From Elmis aenea (lineage: Eukaryota > Arthropoda > Insecta > Coleoptera > Elmidae), in assembly GCA_947652605.1 (NCBI GenBank), contig OX393578.1:34725470-34789469 (forward strand): DNA of 64,000 nt, read 5' to 3'. The notes beneath the pieces are model-generated. The model saw only the letters and a program-made list of their open reading frames with translations. It was not told the origin of the DNA and did not search any database. Each line of letters starts with the position of its first letter. Within the stretch, counting starts at the first letter, position 1. This document shows positions 22,557 to 34,664 of this stretch, piece by piece. The position numbers were made by a program, and so were the translations under genes.

Positions 22557-23622
22557 TCCACAAGATATCCAACTTTTTCATGAAGATTGTATGTTACAAA
22601 TAGTATTCGTCGATTTTCAACACGAATAACTTCAAATAACCATAATTTACGTTAATATTTTGTTCTAATAATATAATAAATAAATTTCAATTAATAATTT
22701 ACACATACTTTTAATTTATTAACAGTTAAAGGTAATTTTGTTGCGGTGATTGTCTAAACAATAAACTATTGTAGGTAGCACAGATTAATTGTTAATAGGA
22801 AATTGTTGTGTGTTTTTAGTAAATTAAATTTTTACTTTGAGGTAAGTAATAAATAATTATGCATAATTTGCATGTTTAGTAGCATGTATTCATAACTTAT
22901 ATAACTCATACTCATAGACTTATATACAGTGTTTTTTTTTTGTAAATGATATGTTGTCTAATTTCTTAAAATAATTTACTTCAAAATAAAATTAAAAAGT
23001 AGCTTCATTACTTTGTATAACTAACAAAATTTGTCAGCAGTCAGACTTTTATGATGGAGTATGGAGTTCGACATTACATATTGTACAATAAATTTTGTGT
23101 CATTTTGAACTAGCGCAGTAAAACTTCATAGATCTTTTTTAAATAGATACAAAAAAAAGACATGCTGTAAATTTTATTCATATATATAGGTTTACAACTT
23201 TAACCCCCAAGACCTTTAAAAAATATTTTTTTAAACCCCTTTTTACACCTAAATTTTGTGTTTAGTTTGACAGCCCCTTTGGTCTTGACCAATCGCAGCT
23301 TCGTAATAGCCTTCTTTACTTCGTTGTTTTTTGTATACGATTTAAAAAAAGTTGTAAAATAAATCGCAAATCATACAGTTGTAAGTGAACCCTCACATCT
23401 ACATATAATCATATCTACTAAGTTCTCTTCATTGCGATCAATAGTGACAATCGGTAGCGGTGAGGTGCTTTTTTAAAAATCATAATAATTACAGTGAATC
23501 AATAATTTACTGTATAAGAGAATACATCGATGCAACTTTAAAAGATGATAACATAATTTCAAATTTCATTCATGTTTCTAAATTTACATCGTTGTTTCAG
23601 AATACTTAATTGCATAGCAAAA

Positions 23623-23706
23623 ATGCCTGTTAAATGTTGCGTTCTTGAATGTAAAAGTAATTACAAAGGAAGTAGTACACACCGTCGTTTAATTATTATA
23701 TATTAA
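23623..23706 (+). pseudogene. THAP-domain start relic
   Basis: An ATG opens 27 codons beginning MPVKCCVLECKSNY, the characteristic start of THAP zinc fingers (Cys-x2-4-Cys then Lys-Ser-Asn-Tyr). The frame stops 24 bp before the mariner insertion at 23730 and no downstream THAP sequence (AVPTF) is seen. It may be the first exon of a P-like transposase or of a host THAP gene captured in the element. Confidence 0.6.
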
Positions 23707-23729
23707 AATATTTATAAAACTTGTTTCTA

Positions 23730-24346
23730 CAGGGTGACTTGTGGGAAACGGACGTTTTTTGAATGAACAGAACTCGGTTGATTTTCAAGTTTTTTTTTTG
23801 CAAAGTAAAGATTAACATTTGCCATTTGATATAACAAAGTCAAGTATCCTCTTGAACGAACAGGATGCTGCCACGGCGCATACTGCAAACGCATCCATGG
23901 AAGTTGTTAGAAACACGTTCCCTGGCCGCGTCATTTCGCGTTTCGGTGACTTGCCGTGGCCCCCAAGATCACCAGACTTATCTTCCTGCGACTTTTTCTT
24001 GTGGGGGCACTTAAACGAACGTGTTTTTGCCCACAAACCGCGCACACTAAGGGTGTTGAAGATGCCATTACAGAAGAGACGCATTTAATTGACGCACAGC
24101 TGCTAGACCGAGTCATGCATGACTTCAGGCAGAGACTTGAAACTTGCATTCAGGAGGGTGGCCGCCACCTGATGGATAGGGGTGGGCGAAAAAAAAAACA
24201 ACTTTTCGTTCAAGAGGATAGTTGACTTTGTTATATCAAATGGCAGATGTTATTCTTCACTTTGCAAAAAAAAAACAAAACAAAAATTTGAAAATCAACC
24301 AAGTTCTGTTCATTCAAAAAACGTCCGTTTCCCACAAGTCACCCTG
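23730..24346 (+). mobile_element. Deletion derivative of a mariner-superfamily element
   Basis: A 617-bp element with ends CAGGGTGACTTGTGGGAAAC and complement, TA on both sides, and inverted arms of about 130 bp. The interior encodes a transposase C-terminal fragment (about 23851-24200) with ATAHTANASM and then PWPPRSPDLSSCDFFLWGH. That is the second and third catalytic region of DUF4817-type transposases, with a frameshift near 24060. The N-terminal half is deleted, so it is non-autonomous. Confidence 0.85.
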
Positions 24347-24356
24347 TATAAATTAT

Positions 24357-25082
24357 TATTATTTTTTTTTTTTAGGAATCCCTGTTTATTTACAATCTGT
24401 TGCTTTTGAACAATAAGTAAATGTTGTGTTAGCTTAAACTAAACTAAAACTAAACCTACACTAAACTTGCTGAGAACAGTCCATTGACGGTTCTCTTCCT
24501 TGTACTATTATCTACCTAATTATTTAATTACAATGTGGAACGTATCGAAGCGTATAACTAATCAAACCTGGTAAGTAAGTCCGATGGTTTAAACCGTTTA
24601 AGTCTTCTGATTTCATCGTTGTTTTCTAAGAGTTGTGTGGCTAGGATGTTTGGATGCACAATAAGTCTGTCTTGGTATTCCACATAGAACCTTTTAATTT
24701 CTTCACGCACTGTTTTAATTTTAAGATCACTTTGAATTATGTGATTAGGCACATACCATGGCGCATCCACAATGCTTCTTAGTACTTTGTTTTGGAATCG
24801 CTGGAGGATTTCTATGTTAGAATTGCTGGCAGTACCCCAGAGCTGAATGCCGTATGACCATATAGGTTTTACTATGGTTTTGTAAAGCAGGAGCTTGTTT
24901 CCAATTTCCAGTTGTGATTTTCTGCCAGTTAGCCAATATAACTGGCTAAATTTGAGTCCCAGCTGCTTTCTCTTAGTAAAAATGTGTTTTCGCCATGTGA
25001 GCCTCCTATCAAGATGTATACCAAGATATTTCACATCTTCAGTTTGTGGTATTGGAGTATTGTTTAGTGTCACTGATGGACA
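24357..25082 (-). mobile_element. 5'-truncated jockey-clade retrotransposon
   Basis: The insertion is flanked by the 12-bp direct repeat tgtataaattat (24345-24356 and 25083-25094). A T-run just inside the left side is the poly(A) tail of a minus-strand insertion. The only coding sequence is the end of the reverse transcriptase ORF (24558-25073). It landed on the right terminus of the 23730-24346 element, so it is the younger of the two. Confidence 0.85.
24558..25073 (-). CDS. Jockey-type reverse transcriptase C-terminal fragment
   Basis: The 171-residue frame has the signatures of the end of jockey-clade ORF2: VKYLGIHLDRRLTWRKHI (thumb region), YGIQLWGTA, and LQRFQNKVLRSIVDAPWYV. The reverse transcriptase core and endonuclease are absent because of 5' truncation, so the fragment cannot act on its own. 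No frameshift is evident within it, suggesting a fairly recent insertion. Confidence 0.9.
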   Translation of the reverse strand: MTLNNTPIPQTEDVKYLGIHLDRRLTWRKHIFTKRKQLGLKFSQLYWLTGRKSQLEIGNKLLLYKTIVKPIWSYGIQLWGTASNSNIEILQRFQNKVLRSIVDAPWYVPNHIIQSDLKIKTVREEIKRFYVEYQDRLIVHPNILATQLLENNDEIRRLKRFKPSDLLTRFD

Positions 25083-25502
25083 TGTATAAATTATAAATAA
25101 AATATAATAAAAAAGTTGTAATATTTAATTATTAATGTAATAATTTGCGTTATATTCTATAGCCAGGCATATACATAGTATTATAGCGACTTATGCTTGG
25201 CATCAGCTTTTATCCCCACCACTCAAAAAATTAATGAGTCGACCCGCTAGTATAATGACCTTTTCACACCAATTTTTCAGTTTTTCCCCTATTTTTCCGA
25301 AGGAAATGGCCAGTAGCATGTATAACCCTGGAAAACATTTAGTTTTGATGTCCTTGATGCAATAAACACAGTCTTAATCAAATTCTAGCGACAACGTATC
25401 GTGACCCTTTGATTATGTTTTCATTATGGTAAGTAGGTCATCACCCTTCTTCACCCGAGAGTCATTCTGTTCCTCCGTTTGCTGTGTCTTTTTATTTTTT
25501 AA

Positions 25503-25798
25503 TAGCTAAAATTGCGCACATAAGAAAAAATAAAGTTTGTTGTCATAAAACAAAAACGAATCGACCGAGGAAAAATTTTTTGTTACCATCCGATTCGGCA
25601 TAAATAGTTGCTTGGGCAATGTTATTACACATTTAAAATATTTTTACTCCAAAGGACTTATAGACATTTTCAAAAATCGTATTTTCCAGTGTTTTCCAAT
25701 TTTCTCGGATACCGTTTGAGACAATTCCAATTTTTCGTCGGATTATTAATGAGCATCTTTAGCAATTTTAAACCTATATTCGAATAAAAAACACCCTG
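25503..25798. mobile_element. Solo right arm of family A MITE
   Basis: The sequence 'aaaattgcgcacataagaaaaaa' (in part) through 'cgattcggcataaatagttgc' to the CACCCTG end plus TA matches the right arms at 7080-7566 and 11280-11632. The left arm is missing. It is more diverged than the other copies. Confidence 0.75.
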
Positions 25799-26154
25799 TA
25801 TAAGTATATACGCACATATTAAAAAAAAAAACTTTAATAACTTAAAATTATGTATTACATAAACAAAAGAAATGAGAGACCATCGCACAACATTTATATG
25901 AACGACTTAACAATTCATCAAATTTTTTAAAATCTTTAATATAAGAGTTTTTGATAGCAATTTTTGACTATTACATTGCAATTTATATGTTATAGAAAAT
26001 TATGAGGGCGTTTTAAATTATAACAGTAAATTAAATATTTTGAGATACATTATTTAGTTCAAGATACAAATGATATTACTTTTTTCTACGTAACCACTCT
26101 CCTTTTCTATACTCTTCTCACACTGTTGTACCAACTTCTTTATTTAATTAGAAA

Positions 26155-26790
26155 AAAATGTTTTTGGTTGTGCCTTCAGCCAAGACGAAACCTAGGTGCA
26201 TCACCATGAGCCCAAAAGCAAGTCGTCAGAATGGCGGTATAGATCTTCTTCAGGCAAGAAGAAGTTCAAGTCTAAACCGTCCGACGGAAAGCGTCTGTTC
26301 ACTCTCTTCTGGGATATGAACGAACCAGTTCTGGAGCACTATCAAAAAAATGACGAAACATGAGTAGTGCCCGATAGTGCAATGTTGGAGGAGGAGTTGA
26401 GGCCAGAAATAGGCAGCTGTCGCAGCGGACTTTTGTCTAAAGGCGATTTTCTCCTTCATGATAACGCACGCCCTAACACGGCTGCTGCAACTATAGATAT
26501 CATTAAAAAAAATTTAAAAAAAATAAAAAGATTGAGATTTTAGATCTTGCAGTATTCCCCATATAGCCTTGATCTTGCTTTCTCTGATTATCATTGTTTG
26601 GATGCCTAAACAGCGCTTTGAAAGGACGAAGATTTGGGAGTGATGACGAGGTCAAAGAAGCGGTGCATTCCTGGCTGAAGCACAACCAAAAACATTTTTT
26701 TCTGATGAAATAAGGAGATGGTGCATTAGTGTTCTCACACATTGTGTATTGAAAAGGAGGGTGATTATGTACATAGAAAAATAACATATA
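26155..26790 (+). pseudogene. Degenerate classical mariner transposase
   Basis: Read across frames on the plus strand, it shows recognisable mariner transposase landmarks in order: an ETWVHHxEPxSKRQ-like stretch (about 26190), a FWDMNxPVLEHYQK-like stretch (about 26310), LLSKG followed by LLHDNARP (about 26430-26475), and the GRRFGSDxEVKEAVHSWL-like region (about 26625). Several frameshifts and stops interrupt it. The D of LHDNARP is still present. This is a mellifera/irritans-type DD34D mariner, unrelated to the DUF4817-type elements elsewhere in the window. Confidence 0.85.
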
Positions 26791-27338
26791 TTTTTTTTCT
26801 CTAATTAAATTTTACCTATAGCTGAAAATATTCAATTTACTGTTACTTTTTGAAGGTCCACGTATTTAATTGATTTGAAAGCATTTCAAGCTGTTCATTA
26901 AATATCTCTTAAAATTAATTGGTTAAATATGAAACCTAATGAAGGAATATAATTTAAAAACTAATATTATACTTAATAAACTGAATAATCAAATCCTCAC
27001 TTCCTTTATCCATCATGTTTTATTGTAAAGGTTTCATGAATACTTAATTGATAGTTTCATTTTAATTAGACATTTGAAAGAACAGCAGGGAAGAGATTAA
27101 ACGGACTTGCAAGAAGTTTCACTAGTATTATCAGTAACGCATCAAGGACAGAACGGACGAAAAAATTTAGTAAAATAATCAAGAATAATAACTATTTCCT
27201 AATTGGGATTTACATTTATATAATCGTTTGACCTGTTTATCTGCTTGATAAATATGACCCGAACTACCGTCTTTAGATTATATAAACCCGACAGAATAAG
27301 CGCATTAGGATATAATAATTCAGTAAATACAAGTGATC

Positions 27339-30300
27339 ATGACTGTTGCCGAAAAGGACCAGAAGTCGAAGTGCATTTTACATGCATTTTCGTTCGCGCT
27401 TTTTATATTAGTTACAGAAGCATGTTTGGCTTACGTTATGTTTGAAGTTATAAAGTCAGAAGTAAGTCAAAACTATGTGACTAAAAACGATTTTCAGCGA
27501 TATTTAATGATGGAGCTCAAAAGTGGAGAAAATAAAGACGAACTCCTACGCTTTGTGAAAAAAAGTTTAACGGCACAAGATATCTTGCAACTATTAAAAA
27601 CAAGAACAGAGGAAGATTCAACTGATGCCGAAGAAGTAAAAGTTCCTGTAAGTTTAAGTTAAACGTTTTTTGGATTTTTTTAAATTTCTGGTATTATACG
27701 AAACAAACAAAGCAAGAAATATAAATGTTATAGAATTATAATTTATTATATGTATATGTTATCACAGAACATAAAATAAGAAATTTAAATCGGATATTGA
27801 TATGAAACTATTTTAGTCTGCAATAATTCAGGAGATGTGCGCTACCAACAATAATTGTCTGCAGAGAAACAAACGATCATCAGCAATTACAGGTCCACCC
27901 GGTCCACCAGGAATGCCAGGTCTAATGGGTCAGAAAGGAGATCCTGGCGAGCGTGGATTATCAGGTGATATTACATTTTTATGTATTTAAAAGTATATGA
28001 CAAGTGAAACAACGACTTTATGATTTTTTCGAATTTATGACGGTTTCATGAAAACTTTTTGATTTTTTCTTTCGCCATAGTATAAAAAAGTATTGTGCCG
28101 CGAAAATGTTCGAATTCTAGGTTTCGACGGAGATACCCGTTTTGATGTCCTCTGAATCCGTTTTGACTATTTTAGCGGTGGCGTCTATGGGTGTTATTAA
28201 TAGAGCCTTTACAAGTATATTACAAAGTGCATGCATTTAGTTGATTTTTCGAATAATACCTAATAGAGTGTTTAAGTTGTAACGATAATTCAAAATGACA
28301 TAAAAACGATAATAGATAAAAAAATTCTGTTCGTGTAAAGATTGTGGTCCATGTTGGGGTCTATAAAAAAACCTAATAGTGGGTAAATTTTTAGATTATG
28401 AAATTATTTGAAAAATTTAAAAGTTTGAAAACTTTTTCGAAAACGTCTCAAAATTTTAAAAAAAATGTATTATAGGATTTATTTTTTTAGTAAAATGCAA
28501 TTTGTCTCAACGTTCTTGGGGTTTTGTAAAAAAAAAACAATTTAAATATTTTTTTAAGATTGCCGTGGTTGTTCATATGTTATAAACACTCAAAGATACT
28601 AAACTAATAGGATAGCCCATCCGACGAAATTCGTAAACATATCGATGAAGAAAGAATGATATTAATGAGGTCAGCTATGACGTCACCTATGACAACCTAC
28701 AAATGTTATTTATAAAGTGACAGATGTGTCATATGTCACACATGTATAAATGTTCAGATTTATGTAAATCGACCCCTTTGGTTTATAAGAAATTAACGGG
28801 AACATATTTAACAAAAAAAATATTTTTGGTGAGCTCATCAATATTAATGTCAACTAGCTATACTTTGGAACTGCTTATTCAATATAAAATGTAAGTCTGC
28901 GTTCACAATGGACGTAGTAGATAACAGATAGCAGATAGTGGTTAGCGCGTAACGCGTAAGAAATCCGTGGCGAAATATGTTTACTTGGATACGGTTAGCA
29001 ACCGACTTGTTTGTAGCACAACCTAACCTCAATTTGCTTATCAAATTGACACTTCGTGTATTCTACGTATTTATTTCTACATGATGATTTGTGGAGGGTT
29101 ATAACGGTAATAAGTGGTATTAAACATCGTTTTTTCACTACTAGTAATATAGCGTAGCATTATGACGTATATTAGAATGCCGTGAAATTCAATTTCTCTA
29201 CCTATGCATGGTTACAGGTAAACAATTTTTCATTATTAACCACTGGTGAATAATGAACAAATTTATATTTTTTGATAATGCTGTTGTAGTTTTAAAGAAA
29301 AAAAAATTATAGGACGATTTAGTATGATAAAGAAATTCTCTTTATTGGTATTTTAGCATTTAAAACGTTGTTTAAATAAATTAATTTAATTTTAAAAACT
29401 TTGGTGTATTTAAATAACACGACTTTCGCGCCGAAATAAATGACGGTTGTCAATATCCACACGGTCGATTGACACAACGTAAAAAAGAAAAGTTTTAATA
29501 ATGTCAGTATTTTAGATGAAACCATCGCTTAAAAACAATGTTTTTTAATAACAATAGTGATTTAGCAAGATGAGTAACACGCAGATTCAATATTTCTATA
29601 GAATAGATAGGTACTTAACTTTTTATATTTTAGGTTAGAAAGTGCGTGCATAACATAAATGGGTTTGTCTTACTAGTAGTGAAAAAAATAGTATATACAC
29701 CACGGTAGAGAAGTCTTATAGCCTTCGGGCCCTTAGATCCCTCGGCGCTTCGCGCCTCGTGATCTAATCTGAGCCCTCAGGCTATAATAGTTGACTTCTC
29801 TACCTTGGTATATAATATACTATTAACATTGGCGCGATCACGATAATTAGTAACCTGGTTACGTAAGTAACATGGTTACCAATTATCGTGAACTCGCCAG
29901 CGATCGCCACCGCGACGGTGTGTGTGGACCTTAATACTGTCAGTGTCAGAAAAAAAAAATTAATTTGAAATATTAAAAACATAGATACTTCACTTTGTTT
30001 TTGTTATAAATCCGATTTCCATCGTTACTACGTAAATCTTACGTCCATTGTGAACGCTTCCATTTGATTATATGCATTTCAACTTTGGCTACTAACCACT
30101 ATCTGCTATCTGTTATCTACTACGTCCATTGTGAACGCAGACTTAAGACCGGTTTAAATATTTTTGCGTTATTAATGACGTCATTTCCGGAAAGCTCAGT
30201 AATACATTAGTAGTAGTATGTATATGGGAATGGGCCATCCTAATCGTTTACTATCCTTGGATAAACACTCACATAAAACGTCATGTTGACAGGCATCATT

Positions 30301-31208
30301 TACAAAATTGAGGTTACTTTGTTACTTAGAACGCCTGGAGCGACACTTTTAACTTTTTATATTTATACCCACAAAAACACAGTCACACAAACGGATATAC
30401 ATAAAATATACGGCGAAAGTCATTTGGTGGTCACCCAGTTTATTTTAGTGATATATTTGAAATGTACTGATGTAACGGATGAATAGTTATAAGATTTTAA
30501 CCTTTAAAATGACTATTCTTGTAAATATAAATTCTAAACTGTTTTTATCCTACAAAGAGGTGTTAAAAAGATTAGTTGCTGTTGATTTTTACCAGTAAAA
30601 ACAATTATTACAAACAACAGCTGTAAGCTGTAATAGATAAAAAATGTCGTTTATTTGACAGCTTATGTTTTTGTTTACTAACCGGTTAGCAGCAGAAACT
30701 ATTAAAAATGTCACCACTCGTAGTAACTGGTACAACTATTTTGGTTTTACACTAGTAATTTTTTTTAGTAAAATTAAGAAATCAAAATCTTTCACGTATC
30801 TACTTAAGGCCGTTTATTTCAACGATTTCAAGTGTTTATTGGGGATAATACTACGTTCTATTAACTTTTATTCTTAATGAAATTTAGTTTGACAAAACAA
30901 TAAAAGGAATTTAGAAATATTTTTTCAAATATTATTGGAAACCTGTTATTGATTTATCGTGGTTACTGGTTTATATATTTACCCAATAAGTCTTGATGTC
31001 ATTTGAAGTTTTTTGATTTTATTGGAAACAGAAGTGGAAGAAAACCTAAAATAGGAGCTATATAATAAAACTAAAAGTACATTTTTGTAAGTTAAAACTT
31101 TATTAATTTGTCTCAGGTCTCCCAGGAATGCCAGGACGCGTAGGTCCAGTGGGTCCAATGGGTCCAATGGGTCCAATGGGTCCAATGGGTCCAAAAGGAG
31201 GAAAATAG
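27339..31208 (+). CDS. Short type II transmembrane collagen-like protein
   Basis: Three exons (27339-27647, 27817-27964, 31117-31208) give a 182-aa protein; phases agree (0, then 1). It has a short cytoplasmic N terminus, a transmembrane segment (about 15-36) with no signal peptide, a charged helical linker, a basic furin-like site RNKR (120-123) and then about 18 Gly-X-Y triplets (GPPGPPGMPG ... GPMGPMGPMGPK) ending in GGK. This order is that of membrane-associated collagens (MACIT: types XIII, XXIII, XXV), which are cleaved and shed. It is far shorter than those. The start at 27339 is chosen over the upstream in-frame GTG. An upstream out-of-frame ATG at 27245 exists. AATAAA follows at 31245-31250. 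Its paralogue lies at 36432. Not assigned to a named gene. Confidence 0.75.
28894..30143. mobile_element. 1.25-kb TIR element with TA duplication
   Basis: Over 50 bp of near-perfect inverted ends begin AGTCTGCGTTCACAATGGAC and are flanked by TA (28892-28893 and 30144-30145). Further hairpins lie inside (29690-29820 and about 29838-29890). No transposase frame is seen. It lies in the intron between exons 2 and 3 of the collagen-like gene. Confidence 0.75.
29690..29820. repeat. Long hairpin with GC-rich loop
   Basis: 'accacggtagagaagtc' ... 'tatagcc' pairs with 'ggctata' ... 'gacttctctaccttggt' around a core 'ctcggcgcttcgcgcctcg'. It is an unusually GC-rich palindrome for this window. No function is assigned. 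Confidence 0.7.
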
Positions 31209-31250
31209 CTTGTACAAATATTAAAGGGCGGGAAGTTCTTTTTAAATAAA

Positions 31251-34196
31251 TTGTCAAATTCTACATACATCTAGTTCTTTTTGAGATATTTTAATTTACA
31301 ATTGTTTTTTCCAGTCAATTATTTAAAAAAAAATTCAATTACACCTTTCTTAAAATAAATCATTAAAACTCTTAAAATTTCGTATCATTTGATATTTATA
31401 ATTCAATTATCTTTTACGAGAAACTTATTAATTAAAAAAACAAACATTAGATAAATCGAAGTAGCAGTTGTAAAAAATAATAAACAACATTAAGTAAAGA
31501 ATGGGATTAAAAGTCTTGCATAAGCTGTAATTTTTAAAAAACGTAAAGGTGGTGACCAAGGGCAAAAATTAAATAAATATATTAAAAAAAGTGATTTCAT
31601 GATTTTAGAGTTTGGACTCTTACTACAAAATACTTAGGAGCTTTTCTTTAATTTGATTGGATTTAACAGAATTTAAACTACTGTGTGATGCTCTATTTTA
31701 ATAAATTTTTAAATAATATCTAATTTCCTTATCATTTCATCATTCAAAAGACCCCCATTTAAATGTTTTTGCGTCAAAATACATCAAAAACTAATTTTGA
31801 AAACTTTTTTTTTGTTGCATGCATCCAACACCACTGTCTGCAATCGCAAAATTTTTCAATGGTAATTTAGTGTAATAAAGCATTTAATTTAAATTTAAAC
31901 TGAATCGAACGTTAAATTTTACTTGTACCACATCACAGTTTGCTTAACACAACTGCATGTTGTATTTATTAGAATACTCTTCATAGGTTTTGTTTATAGA
32001 AGATGGTTTTTAGTACTAAATGGATTTTAATAAATGTTTATCACTGTCAGTTTGTCAGCAACAGATAAGATGACTGACTATCTTTTGGCAAACACAAGTC
32101 TTAAGGTCAGAGTCAGAGTCAAACACAACGAAAATAGTTTAACATATAAAATCATACAATATTCAGATACATCGTTTTACTGATTTGGTAATTTTAAACA
32201 ATTAATTGTAGTCGCTAGTCGCATTCATTAGACATACATATTTGCATAAAACTGCCAGTCATTAATTTTAGGCGCGTGAATAAGAACGTAGATAAAATAT
32301 GAGCTAAACACATCGTATTTTATCCGTCCATCGTCCATAAATATACAAACCATGAAAACAACAATTCAGAGTTATTCAGGACTTATTTATATAAGTTGTT
32401 GATTAAACTGGTTTTCAGTAAATTAGAAAAACTTAGCTATTGACTGAAAATAAACAACAGAAAACGATCAAGCATCCAATAATTTTTGTACACACGATTT
32501 GTTTTACAAAGAGCAGAATAAACGACAAAAAAAGTTGTTATTTATATTTTAAACACATAAAAAATAAGTTTAAATAAATGGATTAATAAATCCGTCCAAG
32601 TTCTTATCATTGGTTGCTAAAAGTCCACCGGCTTTTGTGAACATTTTTGTGTGAAATAAATACTACCAAAATAATTTACTCGGTTACCAAATATATCTAC
32701 TTCATCTTCACAAACTGAAAAGTGCTTTTGAATAATGCATTTTGAATAATAACAGATTTGAAATTGTATTCTAAGCAATGCAAAGGAGCTATTGTGTTCT
32801 GGCAATATTTTTCATTTGTTTATTTATTACTAACACAAAACTTAAGGAAACTGCAATGAAACTTTAAAATTATCATAAATTCAACAAAATTAGGCAAACA
32901 GTCAGACGACATAAATTAAAATTATATTTTATTAGTTTTCAGCAACAGAAAAAAGTTAATTCTGACGTAACATACGATTCACAATCTTTTGACACCGTTA
33001 ATTGTTTAGTGGGCCAAGCGTTCGTACAACTCACTCACAGTTATATCACTTTGAAATACCTACAGTAAAAACGGTTCATGATATTATGGAGACCGGGAGA
33101 CCGACGTATTTTATCGTTTTAAGAAAATTTTGCGTTAAAAAAGTATACAAAAAAACTTACCAATGTTTTTTATTCCGTAATAATAAAGTTAAAAAGACCG
33201 TTTTCTAACTGCTTTAAGCAATTCAATTCAAACTTTAAGCGAAATAGCACTTAGCTTACGCCCTAATTTTTTTGCCATAAATAATGATCAAAATGTTTTT
33301 ATGCTTCTAAAAATTTATAGTAAAGTTTTATTTTCAAAATTCGAAAAAATATTTTGCAAGTAGAATTCGACCAACGATTCTGATTTTTTTAATTAGATAT
33401 CATAATTTCTGAGATGTGAAGCAAACTGTTAATGTTTAATATGGTACCCCTCCTGGTAGACCTCGACTTATTGAAAAAACATTTTGATAGGTTTTAAAAA
33501 GTATTTAGGTTTATACAGATGTAAAAAGACATCGATACTTTTTTTTTAAATCACAGTAAGCCATGAAATCAAAAGAAAATGCATACTGGTTACAAAATAC
33601 TACAGTTTACGGACACACTCAAGTTAAATCTATGGTTGTAAGGATATTATATTAGTGTGGTATCTATTTAAAAATGTATATGAAATTTTTCTTTTAATTA
33701 GCTGTGTTATTTTACCTTTACCGTTTTAAAAACTTTTTTAACATTTTATTTGGATTTTGAAAATAAACAAGTTGTGATAAATTTAAAAAATTCCAATTTT
33801 ACAATGATGAACGAAATAACAAAATATTAATAGTAAATTATTAAACAACGTCAGTGTAAAATATTTTGAAAGTTTTATGAACAGCACACGTTTAAGAAAA
33901 TTATGTAATCATATTAAATATTCAGCTAAATTGATCGAAGAAAACAAACACCTTGTGTATTATTTTATATAGTTAGTTCACTAATTGGAAGCGTAGTATT
34001 GTTAATAAAACTTCAAATACATTTTACACTGACGCTATTAAATCGCTAAATATTACTCCTAATATTTTGTTAAAGATCAGCATTCGTCGATGTTTTCAAA
34101 AAAACATAAATAACTTATAAACGATTTGTTTTAGGTAAAACAAAATTCCTACATGTTGAAAGAAAATGCAATTTGGAATCTTTAAAATGAAAAATA
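31251..34196. other. Intergenic between the two collagen-like genes, no gene recognised
   Basis: About 2.9 kb of AT-rich sequence past the polyadenylation signal at 31245. Only short open frames without recognisable motifs are present, and no terminal repeats were matched. Confidence 0.5.
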
Positions 34197-34664
34197 TACA
34201 GGGTGGACCAAATTCAAATGTTTTACGGGTTATATCTTATATCGGTGACGAAATAGTTAGCAAAAATCTGTTATCCCCAATAGGTTACTTTTTTGAGATA
34301 AACACACATTATCAGATTTCTTATATCACTTTCCATTATGGCACTACAGATGAAAATTAAAATTTCAACATTTGTGAAAATTTACTGTAACTTCTCTATT
34401 TATAGAAATAAAACGAAATGTTATATGGGTTTTTTATAAACATTTTTATGCAAAATCATGGCAAACTTTGATACAGCATTTTTACAAATTGAGCCATTTT
34501 TTGCAACAAATATAAAACTTGTATATATTTTTAAAAACCTAAAAAAAAATTTCCTTAAAAGTCAAGACCTACGAGGGTTTCACTTTAAAAAAATGTAAGT
34601 TTACTTCTTAACTCAAAAATCAAGGTAGTAAAGAAAAATAAAAAATGTTTTTTAAATGAAGCAT

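Larger units (their letters stand above)
21780..25413. mobile_element. Decayed long-TIR composite element with THAP relic
   Basis: The outer ends GGTCACGATACGTTGTCGCT (left) and its complement (right, ending 25413) open inverted arms traceable for over 200 bp, including 'cggaaaaataggggaaaaactg' in part and 'gactcatta'. The left arm has an extra insertion. Inside are tandem repeats (22255-22556), a THAP-like start (23623-23706), a mariner-type element (23730-24346) and a jockey fragment (24357-25082). The THAP start and long arms suggest a P-superfamily (Galileo-like) origin, but no transposase core remains and no clear target duplication was found. Confidence 0.55.
28585..30270. mobile_element. 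Outer TIR element in the collagen-like gene intron
   Basis: Left 'aactaataggatagcccatc' and right 'gggccatcctaatcgttt' form imperfect inverted ends around the inner element at 28894-30143. The remaining outer sequence is about 430 bp. Limits are approximate and no duplication was verified. Confidence 0.45.

Noticed and set aside
27245..27445. Frame starting at an ATG upstream of the collagen-like start
   Set aside because: It overlaps exon 1 in another frame and loses the transmembrane and paralogue-conserved sequence. At most it is an upstream ORF.
30979..31257. Minus frame with DPLDPLDPLDPLD repeats
   Set aside because: It is the antisense reading of the Gly-X-Y repeat exon.
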